From positions 43,317-107,316 of the forward strand of contig NZ_AXVR01000010.1 of assembly GCF_000484695.1 (NCBI RefSeq): a stretch of DNA of 64,000 nucleotides, given 5' to 3'. A program made the translations under genes and the position numbers. This document shows, piece by piece, positions 51,624-60,730 of the stretch. The first letter of the stretch is position 1, and every line of letters begins with the position of its first letter. The stretch comes from Salinispora cortesiana (GTDB lineage: Bacteria; Actinomycetota; Actinomycetes; Mycobacteriales; Micromonosporaceae). The notes beneath the pieces are model-generated. The model saw only the letters and a list, made by a program, of their open reading frames with translations. It was not told where the DNA came from and did not search any database.

Positions 51624-53429
51624 GTGAGTACGTTCGACAACGAGGACAAGCTGCCCTCGGTACCACTACCCAGGCTGGAGGAGACCTGCGCACGGTTCCT
51701 CGAGTGGTCCAAGCCGCTGCTGACGGAGCAGGAGTTCGCCGACACCGAGGCCGCGGTGCGGGAGTTCAGGCGGGCCGATGGTCCGGGTCCGAAGCTCCAC
51801 GCCGACTTGGTGCGGTACAACGAGGACGCCGCCACCCACAGCTGGCTGGACGACTTCTGGCCGGCCCGCTATCTCGGCCGGCGCGACCGCATCGCGTTGA
51901 ACGCCAACTTCTTCTTCCTGTTCCGCGACACGCCACTGCGCGGGTTCACCGACCCGCAGGTGGAGCGCGCGGTACGGCTCATCGCCGCCATCGTCAACTA
52001 CAAGATCCAGCTCGATGCGGAACGCATTCCCCCTGCCGTAACCCGCGGGCAGCCGCTGTCGATGGAGCAAAACAGATTTCTCTTCTCCACCACCCGCATC
52101 CCGGGGCCGGAGCAGGACAGCGTCCGAGCGCCGTACAGCGACGAGATGCCAGGCCCCGCAACCGCACGGCACATCGTGGTGTTCTGCCACGGCAACGCCT
52201 TCCGGATGGACGTACTCGGTCCGGACGGGCACCCGTACTCCCTCGATGACCTGACTGCGGGCCTGCGGGAGCTGCAGAAAGCCGGCCTCGTGCCGGCGGC
52301 GATGACCACCGCGGCCGGCCATCTCACCACCATGGCCCGAACCGAGTGGGCGGCGGCCCGCCAGCGACTGGTCGCGCTCGACGCCAGCAACGCCGCGGCG
52401 CTGGAGACCATCGAGACGGCGCTGTTCTGCGTCTGTCTGGAGGACCTGACCCCGGCCGACGACCTGGCGGCCTGCGACCAGCTACTCCATGGCGACAGCG
52501 GAAGCCGGTGGTTCGACAAGGCAGTGTCGCTCATCGTCTTCGCGGACGGCACAGCCGGTATCAACGTCGAACACTGCGAGCTGGACGGCACCACCATCCT
52601 CAGCTTCGTCGACGCAATTCTCACCGGAACGCCGGAGGAGCACGCCGCGCGGTCAGGAGCGGTGGCACAGGGCGTGCCAGCAATCGAGCCGGTCACCTTC
52701 GTTCTCGACGAAGGGCTGCAAGCCGAGATCGCCACCGCAGCACAATCCTTCGCCCAGTTCGGCGCGGACACCGCCACCGCGACCCTGTCCATCGACGAGT
52801 TCGGGATGGACGAGGTCAAGCGGCTACGGATGTCACCAGACGCCTTCGTTCAGCTGGGCTACCAGCTCGCGCACAAGCGGGCCAAGGGGTTCACCGGTGC
52901 CACGTACGAGTCCATCGCCACCCGCCAGTACTCGCGGGGACGGACTGAGGCGATGCGCGTCGTCACGCCGGAGGTGCTGCGGTTTGTCGCGGTCATGGAC
53001 GATCCCGCCGCGGCCGGAGACGAACGACGGGCGGCGTTCCGTGCCGCGGCCGACAAGCATGTCGAACGGGCGAAGCAGTGCCAGGCCGGTGCCGCACCAG
53101 AGCAGCACCTCTGGGAGCTACAACTCATCCAGCAGCGGCGGGGGGCCGAACTCGGCGTGCCGGAGTCACCCCGACTCTACGAGACGCCGGGGTGGCGCAC
53201 GATGCGCGACGACTACCTGAGCACCAGCTCGGCGCCGTCACCGAATATCCGCTACTTCGGATTCGGGGCCACCAGCAGCCGCTGCATCGGAATCGCCTAC
53301 GTGCTGCTGCCGGACCGGTTCCAGCTGTACCTCAGCACCCCACGCCCAGTCGCCGAGATGATGCACACGTTCGCCGACCGGCTCCGCGAGGCGTTGCGTG
53401 AGCTGCGCGCCCTCCTCGACGAGCAGTAG
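51624..53429 (+). CDS. Carnitine/choline O-acyltransferase family enzyme
   Basis: Enzyme of 601 residues, full length for the family, without targeting signals. The catalytic His317 lies in INVEHCELDG, followed by the DG pair (321-322). STTRIPG (155-161) and YESIATRQYSRGRTEAMR (about 427-445) match the carnitine-binding and CoA regions of carnitine acyltransferases. GTG 51624 follows AGGAGG. Such enzymes are rare in bacteria. With the oxygenase in front of it, it may acylate a hydroxylated amino acid or a carnitine-like compound using acyl-CoA. The acceptor is not known. Confidence 0.88.
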   Translation: MSTFDNEDKLPSVPLPRLEETCARFLEWSKPLLTEQEFADTEAAVREFRRADGPGPKLHADLVRYNEDAATHSWLDDFWPARYLGRRDRIALNANFFFLFRDTPLRGFTDPQVERAVRLIAAIVNYKIQLDAERIPPAVTRGQPLSMEQNRFLFSTTRIPGPEQDSVRAPYSDEMPGPATARHIVVFCHGNAFRMDVLGPDGHPYSLDDLTAGLRELQKAGLVPAAMTTAAGHLTTMARTEWAAARQRLVALDASNAAALETIETALFCVCLEDLTPADDLAACDQLLHGDSGSRWFDKAVSLIVFADGTAGINVEHCELDGTTILSFVDAILTGTPEEHAARSGAVAQGVPAIEPVTFVLDEGLQAEIATAAQSFAQFGADTATATLSIDEFGMDEVKRLRMSPDAFVQLGYQLAHKRAKGFTGATYESIATRQYSRGRTEAMRVVTPEVLRFVAVMDDPAAAGDERRAAFRAAADKHVERAKQCQAGAAPEQHLWELQLIQQRRGAELGVPESPRLYETPGWRTMRDDYLSTSSAPSPNIRYFGFGATSSRCIGIAYVLLPDRFQLYLSTPRPVAEMMHTFADRLREALRELRALLDEQ

Positions 53430-53464
53430 CCGACCAATGGACTACTTCCACACCTGAGCCAGGG

Positions 53465-53511
53465 TCTCGGTGCGGCCTGCCGGCGGTTCCCGCCGGCAGG
53501 CCGCACCGAGA
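53465..53511. terminator. Perfect 22-bp hairpin, bidirectional terminator
   Basis: Arms 53465-53486 and 53490-53511 are fully complementary, with loop TTC. It lies between the convergent acyltransferase gene and the large GH5 gene and is the strongest hairpin noticed in the window. Confidence 0.85.
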
Positions 53512-53519
53512 AGAGTGTC

Positions 53520-56500
53520 CTACTCGAAAACCCGCAGTTCGGCGATGGACCACCAGTTTGCCGTCCCGCCGGTCAGCCGGAGCCGCAGGTATCGGGCCTG
53601 GGTGATGGGGACGTTGACGGTGGTCACCTGCCCCGTCCCGAGCCCGGTGGCGATGGTCGTCCAGCTCGAGCCGTCGTTCGAGATCTCCACGTTGAACCGG
53701 CGTGGTTGGTCGCCCGGGCTGTCAGCTCCCGCGTCGATCATGATGTGGTTGAACCAGCTACCCGCACCGAGGTCGACCCGGTACCACTCTCCGGCAGCCT
53801 GAGCCGCGCCGGTGGTCCACCGGGTGCCGGGATCGCCGTCGACCGCTTGGTTGGCCGAAACTCCCGCCCCGGTCGTCGACGCAGTGACTGACCAGCCGCT
53901 TCGCTCACGTTCCCGCTCGCCGTACACCTGCAGGTCATGGATCGACCACCAGCTGGTGGAGGTGGCCGTGAGCACCACTCGGACGTAGCGGGCGTACTGG
54001 GCCGGGAACTCCGCCAGCACCGTGGACCCGGTTCCGGAGCCGGTGCGCACGGTGGTCCAGCTGCTGCCATTGTGCGACACCTGAACCTCGTACCCACGTG
54101 GACCGTCTCCCGGTGAGCCACTGCTGTCGAGCAAAAGCCGGTGAAACGGTTGCGCCACGCCCAGATCGACCTGGAAGTACTGCCCGGCAGCCTGTCCCGC
54201 CCCCGCGCTCCACCGGGTGGTCCGGCTCGGGTCGACAGCGTTCCTCGCCGGACTTCCGTCTTCGGCGGCTGATGCCGAGACGGTCCAGCCGCTGCGGTGC
54301 AGCGCCGGCGTACCGTAGACGTGGAACTCGGCGATGGACCACCAGTCGGGCCCGACACCGGTCTGGACGATCCGCACGTACCGGGCGTACTGCGGCGCGA
54401 AAGGCAGCGCCTGTTTCCAGCCCCAGCCCTGCCCGCTGCGTACTGTGGTCCAGTTGACGGCGTCATCGGAGACCCGGATCTGGTAGCCGCGGGGATAGTC
54501 CCAACGCTGGTCGCCGCGGGTCTCGAAGGAGATCTGGTCGAAGACCCGTTTGGCGCCGAGGTCGACCTGGAACCACTGGCCGCCGTCCTGTGGGACACCG
54601 GTGCTCCACCGGGTGTTCGGATTCCAGTCCAGGGCGTTCGCCGGCCCGCCCCCGGCCTCGGTCGACGAGGCGGTGGCGGTCCAGCCGGTCTGGTCCAACG
54701 GGATGGTGGCCAGCCACGGCTGACCGCGGGTGAACCGGCTCACCACCTCAATGAAGGTGGTGTTGGGCTGGAAATGTGGGGTGGCGAACCTGTCGGTCTT
54801 GGCCATGATGGTGGCCGGAGTGTCGTTGTTGATGATCGGCACTGGGTTCGGGTTGCTGTTGTAGAAGCCCCAGTAGCCCCCACCGCCGTTGTAGTGGTCA
54901 CCGCGAACCTTGTAGTTCCAGTTGGTCCAGGACACATTGAGCGCATTGAGGCCGCCCATGAACTTGGCCCAGAGATCGTCATTGTGATAAAGCGAGTATT
55001 CGCCGTAGAGGACCGGCACACCCCAGGTTGGGTCGTTGATCCTCGCCGCTACCTCCGCCAGCTGGGTGTTGACCAGGGACTCCTGTGCGCCGTGGTCCTT
55101 GCCGCCCGGGAAGTCGTACGGATGCACCTCGTACATGACATTCGTCCAGCCGTACTGGGCGGGCGGGGCGATGGAGTTCCAGCCGAAGAAGGCCGCCATC
55201 ACGATGAGATGGTCGGGGTCGATGGCACGAATGGCATCGTAGAGCCGGTCGTAGTAGGCGCTCTTCTGGCCGACGTCGTCGGCGTCCTCGTTGTAGTCGA
55301 GCAGTGGCTCGTTGATCAGGTCGTAGCCGGCGACGGCCGAGTTCCCCACGTATCGGGTGGCGATGGCCTCCCAGATGGTGACGACCCAGTCCTGGTAGGT
55401 CGCGGTGGTCCAGAATCCGTTGGGGTTGGGGCCGACCCGCCCGCAGCTACCCCACGGACAGCCGCCGCCGGGGACGGTGTGTAGGTCGAACAGGACGTAC
55501 ATGTCGCGCTCGGCTGCCTCGGCAACCAGCCAGTCGATCATCGACCAGGGGTCCGCCTTCCACGTGCCGTCGAGGTTGAGCAGCTCGGTCCAGCCGATCG
55601 GCACCCGGATCAGGTTCATCCCCATTGCTTGCAGGTTGGTCAGGTCCGACTCGGTGATCCAGGTCTGCTGGTGTCGGTTGATGATGCTCTCCGTGGTGGT
55701 CGGGCCAAACCGCCGCTGGTAGGCCAGGTTCATCGAGTAGTCGTCGTTGTGGAGTGCCGCGGTCAGTTCGCCGACCGACCACCAACTGCCCGAGCTGCCG
55801 GTCTGGACTATGCGGAAGTACCGGCCGCGAGCCGCCGGAAAGTTGATCGGTGTGGCCTTCTCGCTACCGGCTCCGGTGGCGACGGTGGTCCAGTTGCTGG
55901 CGTCATGGGAAACCTGGACCCGATAGCCACGGGGGTGGTCGTACTCGTCCGCGGAGTTCTTCGCGGTACTCAGGACGATCTGGTTGAAGGTCTGGGTAGC
56001 ACCCAGGTCGACCTGGAGCCACTCCCCACCGGTCTGCCCGGCGCCGCTACTCCACCGGGTGCCGGGGTTGCCGTCCACGAGGTTGGCGGTTGACCCGCCC
56101 GGTTCGGTGGACGACGCCGTGACGCTCCATCCGGTCCGGTCGAAGGTGCCTTCCGAGGTGATCGCGACCTCGGCGATCGACCACCAGTTCGCGGAGCTAC
56201 CGGTCTGCACTAGGCGCAGGTAGCGGGCGTAGGTGGTGGTGAACAGTTCAATGACCACGATCCGGGTGCCGGCGTAGTCGCTGGCGACCTTGCTCCAGCT
56301 GACGCCGTCGGCGGAGGAGAGCAGCTCATAGCCGCGGGGGGAGTCGTCAGTGGCGGCGGGACCGGAGTCGATGAGCACCTTGTTGACTGGCTTGCTCCCG
56401 CCAAGGTCGATCGTGAAGGTCTGGCCGGGGGTCTGTGCGGCGCCACTGGTCCACCTGGTGTTGACGTCGCCGTCGATCGCCATGGCCGGGCTGTGCCCCG

Positions 56501-57200
56501 CGGCGGTGGCGAAGGCGCTGGCGGAGGCCGGACCGTTGTGCAGCACCGGGTCGGAGAAGAGGTTGAACTCGGCAACCGACCAAGGGGCCGCCCCCGCGCT
56601 GGTCTGGATGACCCGCACGTACCGGGCGATCTGGGGGCTGAACGGGACAGCCAGCAGTTGTCCGCCGCCGAGGCCGCTGGCGACGTCCTTCCAGGTACTG
56701 GCGTCACTCGAGGCCTGGATGCGGTACGAGATGGGGGCCGTGCCGGTGAACCCGGCAGCGTCGAGGTAGACCCGGTTGAACAGGGTCGGTGTGCCGAGGT
56801 CGACCTGGAACCACTCTCCGCTGGTCTGGCCGGTGCCGGGGGTCCACCGAGTCGTGCCGCTACCGTCGAGTGCCGCGGCGGCGGTAGCGCTACCGACTGA
56901 GGCGGAGGCAGCCCAATCGGTTCGGTCCAGGGCGAACTCCCCCAGTGGTGACATCCAGTCCTCGTACGTGAGCCAGCCGCCGAGGTTGGTGCCGCGCAGG
57001 GTGATGACCTCACCGGTGCCACCGGCACGGTGTAGGACCGGGCCATCGGCCTTGAGGAAGTCGCTGGCGCCCAGACCGGCCTGCGCGGGTGGCGCGGCGG
57101 GGACGACCGCGGCAGCCGGAGCAATCAGCACGATTGCGAGAACGAGCAGCAGGGGGAACCGTCGTGGGCGGACGGTACGTGCGTCGGGACGGATACGCAT
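53520..57200 (-). CDS. Secreted GH5 glycoside hydrolase with six discoidin-like (F5/8C) domains
   Basis: Protein of 1226 residues, signal peptide 1-41 (PLLLVLAIVLIAPAAAV). The GH5 barrel starts at about 65 (ITLRGTNLGGWLTYEDWMSP), is interrupted by three F5/8C domains (about 91-220, 222-353, 355-487), and resumes at about 490 with LQAMGMNLIRVPIGW, acid/base Glu631 (LINEP) and nucleophile Glu734 (LYGEYSLY). Three more F5/8C domains follow (about 835, 972 and 1101 to the end). GH5 enzymes with this start (NLGGWL) include beta-1,3-glucanases. The discoidin domains should bind carbohydrate. It is the last gene of the sugar operon. Confidence 0.88.
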   Translation of the reverse strand: MRIRPDARTVRPRRFPLLLVLAIVLIAPAAAVVPAAPPAQAGLGASDFLKADGPVLHRAGGTGEVITLRGTNLGGWLTYEDWMSPLGEFALDRTDWAASASVGSATAAAALDGSGTTRWTPGTGQTSGEWFQVDLGTPTLFNRVYLDAAGFTGTAPISYRIQASSDASTWKDVASGLGGGQLLAVPFSPQIARYVRVIQTSAGAAPWSVAEFNLFSDPVLHNGPASASAFATAAGHSPAMAIDGDVNTRWTSGAAQTPGQTFTIDLGGSKPVNKVLIDSGPAATDDSPRGYELLSSADGVSWSKVASDYAGTRIVVIELFTTTYARYLRLVQTGSSANWWSIAEVAITSEGTFDRTGWSVTASSTEPGGSTANLVDGNPGTRWSSGAGQTGGEWLQVDLGATQTFNQIVLSTAKNSADEYDHPRGYRVQVSHDASNWTTVATGAGSEKATPINFPAARGRYFRIVQTGSSGSWWSVGELTAALHNDDYSMNLAYQRRFGPTTTESIINRHQQTWITESDLTNLQAMGMNLIRVPIGWTELLNLDGTWKADPWSMIDWLVAEAAERDMYVLFDLHTVPGGGCPWGSCGRVGPNPNGFWTTATYQDWVVTIWEAIATRYVGNSAVAGYDLINEPLLDYNEDADDVGQKSAYYDRLYDAIRAIDPDHLIVMAAFFGWNSIAPPAQYGWTNVMYEVHPYDFPGGKDHGAQESLVNTQLAEVAARINDPTWGVPVLYGEYSLYHNDDLWAKFMGGLNALNVSWTNWNYKVRGDHYNGGGGYWGFYNSNPNPVPIINNDTPATIMAKTDRFATPHFQPNTTFIEVVSRFTRGQPWLATIPLDQTGWTATASSTEAGGGPANALDWNPNTRWSTGVPQDGGQWFQVDLGAKRVFDQISFETRGDQRWDYPRGYQIRVSDDAVNWTTVRSGQGWGWKQALPFAPQYARYVRIVQTGVGPDWWSIAEFHVYGTPALHRSGWTVSASAAEDGSPARNAVDPSRTTRWSAGAGQAAGQYFQVDLGVAQPFHRLLLDSSGSPGDGPRGYEVQVSHNGSSWTTVRTGSGTGSTVLAEFPAQYARYVRVVLTATSTSWWSIHDLQVYGERERERSGWSVTASTTGAGVSANQAVDGDPGTRWTTGAAQAAGEWYRVDLGAGSWFNHIMIDAGADSPGDQPRRFNVEISNDGSSWTTIATGLGTGQVTTVNVPITQARYLRLRLTGGTANWWSIAELRVFE

Positions 57201-57349
57201 GCGGGGCTCCCGGGGGTGAGTCTTTCGACGTACAGCGGTGGTGCGCCGAGCACTTTCCGGTGACCTCACCGAGGGTGCGCTCGACCTGGGTGGCCGGGCT
57301 GCGGCGGTCAGCCCCGGAACACGACAACGGAGCCGCCTCCGTTGACCCG

Positions 57350-58912
57350 TCAGGAGGCGGGCGTGACCTGCAGCCCGTCGAGAATGACGTCGGTGGTGGC
57401 GATGAGCTGGAGGGTGTGCCGGCCCGTTGCCACCGGACCACGTGTGGTGACGGTGCTCTCGGCTGGCGCCAGGGGCTCGTCGTCGAGCCGCAGGGTCAGG
57501 CCGCCAGTAGCCCGTACGGTGATCTGTAGTCGGCTGGGAGCGGCGAGGTGAACGTCGTAGCTGACCCAGTCGCCGGGACAAAGCTGTACGAGCAACTGGT
57601 CATCGTCAGCGCGGGGGGCACCATCAGTGTGCGCGAAGTCCAGCGGCCGGCCGTGGGCCTGCGGCGACCGGACGATGGTGACCTGGTCATCGGAGCGGAA
57701 CTCGGTCAGCGGGGTGGCCCAGCTGGTTCGGTAGGAGTGGCCCGCACCCCGAAACGAGAAACCGGTGCCCGGCAGCCGTAGCGGTGGCCGGCGCAGCAGG
57801 GCGTTGATGACTTCCCGACGATAGTGGCAGGCGGATGGGGCGACGTTGTCGAGCAGTTCGCACAGAATGTGCCAGGAGCGATCTGGATCCGGCCGATCGG
57901 CCTTGCCAGCGGCGTAGGCCGCTACCTCCGACCACCCGGCCGGCGCCACCACCGAACACGGCGAGGTGAAGGTGTCGACCTTCTTCCATGGCCAGAAGTT
58001 CCACGAGATGCCCTCATCCTCGTAGAGCTGGAAGGCGGTCTGCAGCCAGTCGAGGTTGTTCTCGCCCCCCTCACCCATGTAGATGGGCAGGTTGAGTCGG
58101 TCGCGCACATCGAGGAAGCGCTGGATCCCCGGGCGGTCCGGCGGCGACCAGTAACGATGGAACTGCAACATCGACCGCGGGTCCCAGACCTCGGTGAAGA
58201 TGTCCCAGTTGCTGGCCCAGTGGGTACCCTCATAGATGATCAAATGGTGCGGGTCGACGGCGCGGATGGCGTCGGTCAACTCCTGGTAGAGCGTGACCAG
58301 GTCGACGGCGTACCGATGTTGGTAGTCGTTGGGCAGTGGCTCGTTGAGCAGGTCGTAGCCGGCGATGACTGGCTCGTCCCGGTAGCGGGCGGCGAGCGCC
58401 TGCCACAGCGCGATGGTCTGCTCCTGATAGTGCCGCTCGACGAACAGGTCGGGCCGACCGTTCGGCGAGTCATCGATGTTGGTGCCGGTCTGCCCACCCG
58501 GGGCGCCGTGCAGGTCGAGGACCACCCAGAGGCCGTACAGCCGGCAGCGGTCGATGAGCCAGTCGACTAGTGCGATGCCATCCGGGTCGAATCCGCCCCC
58601 TTCGGCCAGCACGACCCGGGAGTTGATCGGCAGCCGGACGTGGTTCATGCCCTCGGCGGCGATCTGCGCGAGGTCGGCGTCGGTGATGAAACGCTTCCGG
58701 AACCCAGTCCAGAACCGCGCGGCGCGTTCGGCACCGACAAGGTCGGTGACCAGTTCCTCGATCTCGCGGGGGGACTGCGGGCCAGGGGGCTCGAACTTCC
58801 ACATGTACCCCTCCGGTAGCAGCCAGTTACCCAGGCCGACGCCGCACAGGAGCACCGGCTTGCCTTGCCCATCGTGTAGACGACCATTGACAGCGCGAAG
58901 GAATCCAGTCAT
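57350..58912 (-). CDS. Cytoplasmic GH5 glycoside hydrolase with C-terminal beta domain
   Basis: Protein of 520 residues without signal peptide. The GH5 barrel has VLLCGVGLGNWLLPEGYMWK, acid/base Glu191 (LLNEP) and nucleophile Glu281 (IYMGEGG). A beta-sandwich, carbohydrate-binding-like part occupies about 415-520 (PGDWVSYDVHLAAPSRLQIT). The ATG read from 58912 has GAGGA five bases upstream, and the gene follows the permease by 8 bp. It probably cleaves imported oligosaccharides released by the secreted GH5 enzyme. Confidence 0.9.
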   Translation of the reverse strand: MTGFLRAVNGRLHDGQGKPVLLCGVGLGNWLLPEGYMWKFEPPGPQSPREIEELVTDLVGAERAARFWTGFRKRFITDADLAQIAAEGMNHVRLPINSRVVLAEGGGFDPDGIALVDWLIDRCRLYGLWVVLDLHGAPGGQTGTNIDDSPNGRPDLFVERHYQEQTIALWQALAARYRDEPVIAGYDLLNEPLPNDYQHRYAVDLVTLYQELTDAIRAVDPHHLIIYEGTHWASNWDIFTEVWDPRSMLQFHRYWSPPDRPGIQRFLDVRDRLNLPIYMGEGGENNLDWLQTAFQLYEDEGISWNFWPWKKVDTFTSPCSVVAPAGWSEVAAYAAGKADRPDPDRSWHILCELLDNVAPSACHYRREVINALLRRPPLRLPGTGFSFRGAGHSYRTSWATPLTEFRSDDQVTIVRSPQAHGRPLDFAHTDGAPRADDDQLLVQLCPGDWVSYDVHLAAPSRLQITVRATGGLTLRLDDEPLAPAESTVTTRGPVATGRHTLQLIATTDVILDGLQVTPAS

Positions 58913-58920
58913 CACATTCC

Positions 58921-59751
58921 TCACTTCATGCCAGACATGGTGAAGCCGCGCACGATGTGCCGCGAGAAGACCACAAAGATGATCACAATGGGTACGACCA
59001 TCAGCGAGGCGCCGGCCATCTGCAACGGCGGGTTGACGCTCAACTGCTGGTTTAACAGGGACAGGCCAACCGCGAGCGTGTACTTTTCCTCGTCGTTGGC
59101 GACAATGAGCGGCCAGAGGAAGCTGTTCCAGCCGGCAATGAAGGTGAGCACTGCCTGCACCGCGAGGATGGGCCGCGACAACGGCAGCACGATCGAGGCG
59201 AACACTCGGGTCTCACCAGCACCATCGAGCCGCGCCGCTTCCAGCAGTTCGTCGGGGATGGTCAGCATGAACTGGCGGAACAGGAAGACACTGAAGGCGC
59301 TCACCAGTGCCGGCAACGCGATGCCCACCAGTGTGTTGGTCAGGCCAGCCTCGTTCAGGAGCAGGTAGGTGGGGATCATGGTGACCTGGAGTGGAATCAT
59401 CATGGTGGCCAACACCAACGCGAACAGCATGCCGCGGCCAGGAAAGCGGAATTTCGCGAACCCGTATCCGGCCATCGCCATCAGTAGCAGCCCGGCGAAG
59501 CTGATAAGTACGACGATGATGGTGTTAAACAGGTAGCGCCCGAAGTCGAGGTCTTCGAACAGGCGCTGATATGACGCGAGGGACACCTCCGACGGCAGCA
59601 CCCGGGGTGGATACTGCCGGGATTCACCCAGCGGCTTGACCGAGGTGGTCAGCATCCAGACGAAGGGAAACGAGGTCAGCAGCGCCCCGACGGCCAGCAG
59701 GATCGCCACGGGGGCTCGGTGGCCTCGGCGGCGGCTGGGCGGCCTACTCAT
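58921..59751 (-). CDS. ABC sugar permease, MalG/CUT1 type
   Basis: Permease of 276 residues with six helices and the EAA loop (PDELLEAARLDGAGETRVFA). It starts MSRPPS at the ATG read from 59751 and overlaps the end of the MalF-like gene by 8 bp. With that partner it forms the membrane channel of a sugar importer. No ATPase is coded here, so a shared MsiK-like ATPase elsewhere is expected, as usual for actinobacterial CUT1 systems. Confidence 0.93.
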   Translation of the reverse strand: MSRPPSRRRGHRAPVAILLAVGALLTSFPFVWMLTTSVKPLGESRQYPPRVLPSEVSLASYQRLFEDLDFGRYLFNTIIVVLISFAGLLLMAMAGYGFAKFRFPGRGMLFALVLATMMIPLQVTMIPTYLLLNEAGLTNTLVGIALPALVSAFSVFLFRQFMLTIPDELLEAARLDGAGETRVFASIVLPLSRPILAVQAVLTFIAGWNSFLWPLIVANDEEKYTLAVGLSLLNQQLSVNPPLQMAGASLMVVPIVIIFVVFSRHIVRGFTMSGMK

Positions 59752-60703
59752 GCGCGAACCTCCCAGCGCGCAATTGGATCGCAGTGACGACAAAGATGAT
59801 CACAAAGAGCACAAGTGACGCCGCCGAGGCGAAGCCAAACTCGTTGAACTGGAATCCTTGCTGATAGATATAGAGGGAAATTGAGGTCGTTGCTCCGGTC
59901 GGACCCCCTCGGGTGAGCACGTATGGCTCGTCGAAGAACTGCATCCAGCCGATCAGGGTTGTCACCGTGACGAAGAAGATCGCGAAGCGCAGCAGCGGCA
60001 CCGTCACACTTATGATCTTTCGCCACTCCCCCGCGCCGTCCAGCGACGCCGCCTCGTAGTACTCCCTCAGGATAGACCGCAGCGCGGCGAGGAAGATGAC
60101 GATGTTGAGCCCGGAGGCACGCCACACCGCAACCAGCGCCACGGAGAACTTCGCGGTTATCGGATCACTCAACCAGGGCACCGGCTCGACCCCAACCACG
60201 CCAAGCAGATAGTTAATCAATCCAAACTGCCCGTTTAACAGGTAGCCCCAGATCAGCGAGATAGCCACGACCGCGGTGACCGCCGGCAGGAAGTAGAAGC
60301 CGGTGAGGAAGCGAAAGAACCGCGACGAACTCGTGTTGAGTGCGATGGCGACCGCCAACGAACCAATGATGATTGCTGGTACACCGAGGACAATGAAGAT
60401 GCCGGTGTTACCCAACGCGGACCAGAACTCGGCGTCGCCGAACAAGCGCTGGTAGTTGTCCAGCCCGATGAACCGCACCGTCGCCGGGTCGCCCAGCCCA
60501 CGAAGGTCCAGGTCCGTGACGCTGACGCAGGCTGCCACGAGGATCGGCACCACACCGAATACCACGAGCAACACGAACGCGGGCCCAACGAAGAGGTATG
60601 GGACAAGCGCACCGCGACGGAGGCCACCCCGAACAACCGCCCCGGCCGCCGGTTGCGGCGCCCGGCGCGTAGCCGTGCCGGCGATGGGGGGCACCTCGGT
60701 CAT
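59744..60703 (-). CDS. ABC sugar permease, MalF/CUT1 type
   Basis: Permease of 319 residues with six helices, RGALVPYLFVGPAFVLLVVF at the first and the EAA loop LREYYEAASLDGAGEWRKII. The ATG read from 60703 follows GGGAGA. It lies 27 bp after the binding-protein gene in the same operon. Confidence 0.93.
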   Translation of the reverse strand: MTEVPPIAGTATRRAPQPAAGAVVRGGLRRGALVPYLFVGPAFVLLVVFGVVPILVAACVSVTDLDLRGLGDPATVRFIGLDNYQRLFGDAEFWSALGNTGIFIVLGVPAIIIGSLAVAIALNTSSSRFFRFLTGFYFLPAVTAVVAISLIWGYLLNGQFGLINYLLGVVGVEPVPWLSDPITAKFSVALVAVWRASGLNIVIFLAALRSILREYYEAASLDGAGEWRKIISVTVPLLRFAIFFVTVTTLIGWMQFFDEPYVLTRGGPTGATTSISLYIYQQGFQFNEFGFASAASLVLFVIIFVVTAIQLRAGRFAHE

Positions 60704-60730
60704 CACTCTCCCGTCGGGGTTCTGGGTGTC

